Shown piece by piece: positions 14,597 to 17,922 of a stretch of 17,922 bases of DNA (positions are counted from its first letter, which is position 1; every line of letters starts with the position of its first letter). Under the pieces are notes generated by a model. That model did not search any database. It worked only from the letters and a program-made list of their open reading frames with translations, and was not told where the DNA came from. This stretch comes from Bacillota bacterium (GTDB lineage Bacteria; Bacillota; Clostridia; Christensenellales; UMGS416). Location: NCBI GenBank assembly GCA_023410875.1, contig JAEYPH010000102.1, positions 1-17,922 of the forward strand. Reading direction: 5' to 3'. A program made the translations under genes and the position numbers.

Positions 14597-15452
14597 CTTT
14601 GCCAAAGCAGAAGATCGCCATTGTACCAGGGCCGGAATGGGCGCCGATGACCGGCCCGATCTCGTTGAGGTGCGTCTCCACGTCGGGCAGTTTTTCCTTG
14701 ATCATGGCGGCTACCTGGGCAGCCTCCTCCGGCACGTCGCCGTGGCTGATGAACACCGTCTTTACGGTGCCGTCGTAGCGCTCCACCAGGCGATCCACGA
14801 TCGTGGCGAGGGCTTTGCGGCGGCCCATGATCTTTTCCATGGGGATCAGCCGCCCTTCGTTGTCCACGTGCAGCACGGGCTTGATCTTCATGAGCGAACC
14901 CAGGATGGCCTGAGCTGCAGATACGCGGCCACCGCGACGCAGGTGGTTGATGTCGTCCACGGTGAACCAGTGCACGACACGGAGCTTGTTCTTTTCCAGC
15001 CAGTCCGCCAGTTCTTCGGCGCTCAGGCCGCTGTCGCGCAGCTTGGCCGCCTGATACACGAGCAGGCCTTGGCCCATGGAGGCGCACAGCGAATCCACGA
15101 CAAAGATCTTGCGCTCTGGGAACTCCTCGCGCAGTTCTTCGGCGGCCTGCATGGCGCTCTGGCACGTGCCGCTGAGGGCAGAGGAGAACGCCACATAGAC
15201 GATGTCCACCCCATGCTCCAGATAGGGCCGGAAGAAGTGCTGAAAGCGCTCAGTGTTGATCAGCGTCGTCGTGGGCATGGCGCCGGCGCGCACCTTTTCA
15301 TAGAACACGTGGGCATCCATGTCCACGCCGAAGTTGTCGCGGTAATCCTCTCCGTCCAAGGTGAAGATCATCGATGCCGCGTCGATGCCGATGCTGTCGG
15401 CCATATGCTTGCTGAGATCGATGTTGGAGTCCGTCAGCAGCTTGTAGGTCAT
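14589..15452 (-). CDS. DegV family fatty-acid-binding protein
   Basis: A 287-residue protein of the usual DegV/FakB length. Members bind a fatty acid and, where a FakA kinase is present, present it for phosphorylation and entry into phospholipid synthesis. Motifs: TDSNIDLS at the start, SSALSGTCQSA, VDSLCASMGQG, NHLRRGGRVSAA and the closing HSGPGTMAIFCFG. The segment after TTT reads LINTERF, where many members have SQP. GGGAGG eight bases before the ATG at 15452, together with the family's typical N-terminus, excludes the longer reading from 15512. It has its own promoter, and its stop codon lies within a repeat also found after alaS. No fakA gene is visible here. Confidence 0.93.
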   Translation of the reverse strand: MTYKLLTDSNIDLSKHMADSIGIDAASMIFTLDGEDYRDNFGVDMDAHVFYEKVRAGAMPTTTLINTERFQHFFRPYLEHGVDIVYVAFSSALSGTCQSAMQAAEELREEFPERKIFVVDSLCASMGQGLLVYQAAKLRDSGLSAEELADWLEKNKLRVVHWFTVDDINHLRRGGRVSAAQAILGSLMKIKPVLHVDNEGRLIPMEKIMGRRKALATIVDRLVERYDGTVKTVFISHGDVPEEAAQVAAMIKEKLPDVETHLNEIGPVIGAHSGPGTMAIFCFGKAR

Positions 15453-15882
15453 ACTGTGTGCCTCCCGGAGTGGTTCTGTTTGATAAATATTGTATCGTAC
15501 ACCATGTGGCATTGCAATCTCCTATAGAACAAAGTTTTGCCCGCTATCTGTCGATTGCTTAGATTATATAATTGTAGATGCGAATATGCACATTCCTCTC
15601 TGCATGATAGGTAGTGATCTTGATTGCCGACCGACGATTCATTCCGTCAGGCAACTCGCTTGCGGGTTGCCGGTCGCCCGCAGGCGAGACGGCGGGAGGA
15701 AACGAAAAAGAAGTAAGAAGATGATGATCAAATCCGCCCACAGGCGTATCCGTTCCCAGTAACCAGTGATGGGTCTGAGAAGCAAAACGTCGCCCGGCGA
15801 CGGTTATCGCTGGGCGACAAAACTGACATGTGCGCAAGGGACTGAATCGCTGACGACGTCACAACGTCGTCAGCGAAAGGCG
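15453..15882. other. Intergenic region between degV and alaS
   Basis: 430 bases without a supported gene. It contains the degV promoter (15489-15517), an AT-rich stretch, a structured GC-rich stretch at 15640-15695 and repeat copy B (15789-15887). In the structured part GGCAAC/GTTGCC arms (15650-15655 with 15666-15671) enclose an imperfect inner stem, and CGCC/GGCG arms follow. Open frames crossing it have no ribosome binding site or recognisable protein. Confidence 0.5.
15489..15517 (-). promoter_or_regulatory. Sigma-A promoter of degV
   Basis: On the minus strand, -35 TTGCAA (15517-15512), a 17-base spacer and -10 TACAAT (15494-15489), about 37 bases before the degV start. This spacing and the near-consensus -10 make it a convincing vegetative promoter. 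Confidence 0.7.
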
Positions 15883-15887
15883 TCAGC
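15789..15887. repeat. Intergenic repeat copy B at the 3' end of alaS
   Basis: Related to the element after degV. It has a 12-bp stem with one G-T pair (15789-15800 with 15807-15818, loop CGGTTA), a spacer sharing CTGAC and GCAAG blocks, a perfect 13-bp stem (15847-15859 with 15864-15876, loop CACA), then GCGTCAGC over the alaS stop codon. On the minus strand the last hairpin is followed by GTTTTGCTT, so this copy could terminate alaS transcription. Confidence 0.75.
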
Positions 15888-17673
15888 CGATGACGGCGCG
15901 GATGCGGCGCACGCCCGCCGAGGACGACTGCTCCTTTTCGATGCGGAAGCTGCCCAACTCCGCGGTGTTGTGGGCGTGGGGGCCGCCGCAGATCTCCTTG
16001 CTGAAGCTTCCCGCGGTATAAACCTTGACGACGTCGCCGTATTTGGAGCCGAACAGGCCCATGGCGCCGCTCTCCCGCGCCTGCTCCAGCGGCATCTCTT
16101 CACAGGTGATGTCCACAGCGGCGGCGATGGCGTCGTTGACATACTGCTGCACCAGGGCGATCTCCTCTGCCGTCATGGGGCGGCCGAAGGAGAAGTCGAA
16201 GCGCAGGCGCTCGGTGGTGATGTTGCTGCCGCGCTGCTCCACGGTGTCGCCCAGATATTTGCGCAGGCCGGCGTGCAGCAGATGGGTGGCCGTATGCAGC
16301 CGCGCCGTCTGGTCGCTGTGGTCGGCCAGGCCGCCGCCAAAGCGCTGGGTGGCACCGGCGGAGCTGATTTCCTGGTGCTTGTGGAAAGCCTGCTCGTAGC
16401 CTTCCACATCCACGCTCAGCCCGCGCTCGGCCGCCATCTCCACGGTCAACTCCAGCGGGAAGCCGAAGGTGTCATACAGGCGGAAGGCCGCCGTACCCTC
16501 TATCTTGCCGCCGGGGGCCAGCGCGTCGGCCAGGCGGGAGAATTCCTTGATGCCCTTTTCCACAGTCTGGGAGAAGCGCTCCTCCTCCTTGACCAGTTCG
16601 CTCACGATGCGCTCCCGGTTGCGCTGCAGCTCAGGATACACGTGCTGGTAGCTGTCCACGATGACCTCGGCGATGCGGGCGGTGAAGCCGGAGGGCAGCG
16701 AGAGCTGGCGGCCAAAGCGCACGGCGCGGCGGATGAGCCGGCGCAGCACATAGCCCTGATCCACGTTGCTGGGCGTGACGCCCTTTTCGTCGCCCAGGAT
16801 GAAGGTGGCCGTGCGGATGTGGTCGCTGACGACGCGGAAGGCCTTGAGCAGGCCCTGATCCTCGCCGTATTTCAGGCCGCTCAAGGCCTCCACAGCGGCT
16901 ACGATGGGCCGGAACAGGTCGGTGTCATAGACGGACTTTACGCCCTGGAGCACACCGATGGTGCGCTCCAGGCCCATGCCGGTGTCCACGTTGGGCTGCT
17001 TGAGCGGCTCAAAGCTGCCGTCAGCCAGCTTGTTGTACTGCATGAAGACGTCGTTCCAGATTTCCAGATACTTGCCGCAATCGCAGGCCGGGGAGCAGTC
17101 CGGACCGCAGGGCTGCTGGGTGCCCACGATGAACATCTCGGTATCCGGGCCGCAGGGGCCAGTCTGGCCGGCGGGCCCCCACCAGTTGTTCTTCTTGGGC
17201 AGGTAGAAGATGCGCTCCCGGGGCAGGCCGCAGGCCGCCCAGATATCGGCGGATTCCTCATCGCGGGGGGCGTTTTCGTCGCCGGCGAATACCGACACCG
17301 CCAGGCGGTCCGGGTCCAGCCCCAGCCATTGCGGGCTGGTCAGGAATTCCCAGCTCCAGCGGATGGCGTCCTGCTTGAAGTAATCGCCCAGCGACCAGTT
17401 GCCCAGCATCTCGAAGAACGTGCAGTGGGATGTATCGCCGACTTCGTCGATGTCGCCGGTGCGGATGCACTTCTGCACGTCGGTCAGCCGCACGCCGGCA
17501 GGGTGCCGCTCGCCCAGCAGATAGGGCACCAGCGGGTGCATGCCCGCGGTCGTGAACAGCACCGTAGGGTCGTTTTCCGGGATCAGCGAAGCCGAAGGGA
17601 TGACGGCGTGGCCCTTCTCGGCAAAAAATTGCAGATATTTGCTCCTGAGCTCTGCTGCGGTGATCGTAGGCAT
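15883..17673 (-). CDS. alaS: Alanyl-tRNA synthetase, short form without C-Ala domain
   Basis: A 596-residue enzyme that attaches alanine to tRNA-Ala. The catalytic core (about 1-250) shows FTTAGMHPLVPYLLG, CTFFEMLGNWSLGDYFK, GPAGQTGPCGPDTEMF and NVDTGMGLERT. The tRNA-recognition helices follow (about 250-450), then the editing domain with zinc ligands HTATH (His460, His464) and CGGPH (Cys562, His566). It ends at SAGVRRIRAVIG, where ordinary bacterial enzymes of about 870-880 residues continue into the C-Ala domain. CGGPH instead of CGGTH and the GPAG insert match short forms I recall from candidate phyla radiation bacteria and some Firmicutes. Ends are clean, so this is a natural short form. 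AAAGGAG precedes the ATG. Whether it is the only alaS cannot be seen. Confidence 0.93.
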   Translation of the reverse strand: MPTITAAELRSKYLQFFAEKGHAVIPSASLIPENDPTVLFTTAGMHPLVPYLLGERHPAGVRLTDVQKCIRTGDIDEVGDTSHCTFFEMLGNWSLGDYFKQDAIRWSWEFLTSPQWLGLDPDRLAVSVFAGDENAPRDEESADIWAACGLPRERIFYLPKKNNWWGPAGQTGPCGPDTEMFIVGTQQPCGPDCSPACDCGKYLEIWNDVFMQYNKLADGSFEPLKQPNVDTGMGLERTIGVLQGVKSVYDTDLFRPIVAAVEALSGLKYGEDQGLLKAFRVVSDHIRTATFILGDEKGVTPSNVDQGYVLRRLIRRAVRFGRQLSLPSGFTARIAEVIVDSYQHVYPELQRNRERIVSELVKEEERFSQTVEKGIKEFSRLADALAPGGKIEGTAAFRLYDTFGFPLELTVEMAAERGLSVDVEGYEQAFHKHQEISSAGATQRFGGGLADHSDQTARLHTATHLLHAGLRKYLGDTVEQRGSNITTERLRFDFSFGRPMTAEEIALVQQYVNDAIAAAVDITCEEMPLEQARESGAMGLFGSKYGDVVKVYTAGSFSKEICGGPHAHNTAELGSFRIEKEQSSSAGVRRIRAVIG

Positions 17674-17739
17674 CGTATCGCTCCTTTATCATATATCCAA
17701 TGATTTCCCATTTTCACGCGGTTGCGCGCATATTTTTTA

Positions 17740-17768
17740 ATTATAGAGTTGGGGCTGTGGGAAGTCAA
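17740..17768 (-). promoter_or_regulatory. Near-perfect sigma-A promoter of alaS
   Basis: On the minus strand, -35 TTGACT (17768-17763), a 17-base spacer and -10 TATAAT (17745-17740). Only about 60 bases separate the start point from the ATG, too little for a T-box leader, so expression looks constitutive. The -35 lies next to the remnant or end of an IS30 element. Confidence 0.8.
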
Positions 17769-17771
17769 GAA

Positions 17772-17834
17772 AATGGGCGTTGCGCCAGCTTGTGCTGAAG
17801 ATTGCAACTTTAATTGCCCACCCTGACGCCCATT
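17772..17834. repeat. Inverted repeat between the transposase end and the alaS promoter
   Basis: AATGGGCGT (17772-17780) and ACGCCCATT (17826-17834) are perfect 9-bp arms around a 45-base centre that includes TTGCAACTTTAATTGCCC. They may be part of the insertion-sequence end or a terminator of the transposase transcript (minus-strand arm followed by TTCTT). The exact element boundary cannot be set because the other end is outside the window. Confidence 0.4.
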
Positions 17835-17837
17835 ACA

Positions 17838-17922
17838 CTAAGATGCTTTATACATATCGTTAGCCGTCTTATATCCGAACATTCTTCTGGGATAATTGTT
17901 CATCCAACGTTCGATTCTCCTC
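17838..17922 (-). CDS. IS30-family transposase, C-terminal end (cut by window edge)
   Basis: Only the last 27 codons and the stop are present: RRIERWMNNYPRRMFGYKTA then NDMYKAS. The pattern of W.N.YPR+MFGYKTAN is the usual ending of IS30-type DDE transposases. The gene enters from the right edge on the minus strand, pointing at alaS. Whether the element is complete cannot be judged here. Confidence 0.8.
   Translation of the reverse strand, partial: RRIERWMNNYPRRMFGYKTANDMYKAS

Noticed and set aside
15559..15837. 92-codon minus-strand open frame in the degV-alaS gap
   Set aside because: No ribosome binding site, no recognisable family, and it runs through hairpin-rich repeat sequence.
15766..17703. 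645-codon plus-strand open frame
   Set aside because: It is antisense to alaS, which has full motif support; the translation is low-complexity Ala/Gly/His/Val of the kind produced by the opposite strand of GC-rich genes.
17674..17739. T-box leader upstream of alaS
   Set aside because: The promoter is only about 65 bases from the start codon, and no specifier stem, T-box sequence or terminator is present.

Overview
The window looks like chromosomal DNA of a fairly GC-rich Clostridia-type Bacillota bacterium. The grounds are the YesM/YesN plus LplB/LplC-type sugar uptake locus, strong AGGAGG ribosome binding sites, consensus sigma-A promoters (TTGNNN-17-TATAAT), lipoboxes, and a DegV protein beside a short alanyl-tRNA synthetase. 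GC richness leaves long antisense open frames over nearly every real gene; I treat these as shadows.

Layout. (1) 22-7627, minus strand: an oligosaccharide uptake regulon, transcribed as AraC-type response regulator -> sensor histidine kinase -> solute-binding lipoprotein -> two permeases -> intrinsic terminator. No ATPase is encoded, as usual for this family, which borrows a shared MsmX-type ATPase. (2) 7733-9787, plus strand: the wreck of an oligopeptide ABC operon. A consensus promoter is joined to a DppD/OppD ATPase that has lost everything upstream of its Q-loop. Next come a DppF/OppF ATPase whose Walker A glycine is valine, and a 64-residue membrane protein, ending at a strong bidirectional terminator. 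(3) 9854-13508, minus strand: a three-gene surface-protein locus. It holds a Cys-rich DNRLRE-type protein, a Thr/Ser/Val-rich fibre protein with near-identical 105-bp tandem repeats, and a family 2 glycosyltransferase with a TPR-like tail. The first two share a C-terminal domain, which suggests a glycosylated surface or spore-surface appendage. (4) 13580-14336, plus strand: a divergent lipoprotein with an L,D-transpeptidase (YkuD) fold but neither the catalytic Cys nor the usual His. (5) 14497-17768, minus strand: degV and a short alaS without the C-Ala domain. A related ~95-bp two-hairpin repeat abuts the stop codon of each. (6) 17838-17922: the 3' end of an IS30-type transposase, cut by the window edge.

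How the genes work together. Region 1 is a signal-responsive sugar importer: the kinase senses an extracellular cue, the regulator activates transcription, and the lipoprotein and permeases import the sugar. Its binding-protein gene carries a possible structural switch over the ribosome binding site and a strong 3' stem-loop that could set expression ratios. Region 3 is the best candidate for an undescribed system: two proteins with a common terminal domain and a glycosyltransferase in one operon, beside a probably non-catalytic cell-wall-binding lipoprotein. Region 2 appears to be decaying, or to contain an assembly join. All functional statements come from reading motifs; no database search was possible.
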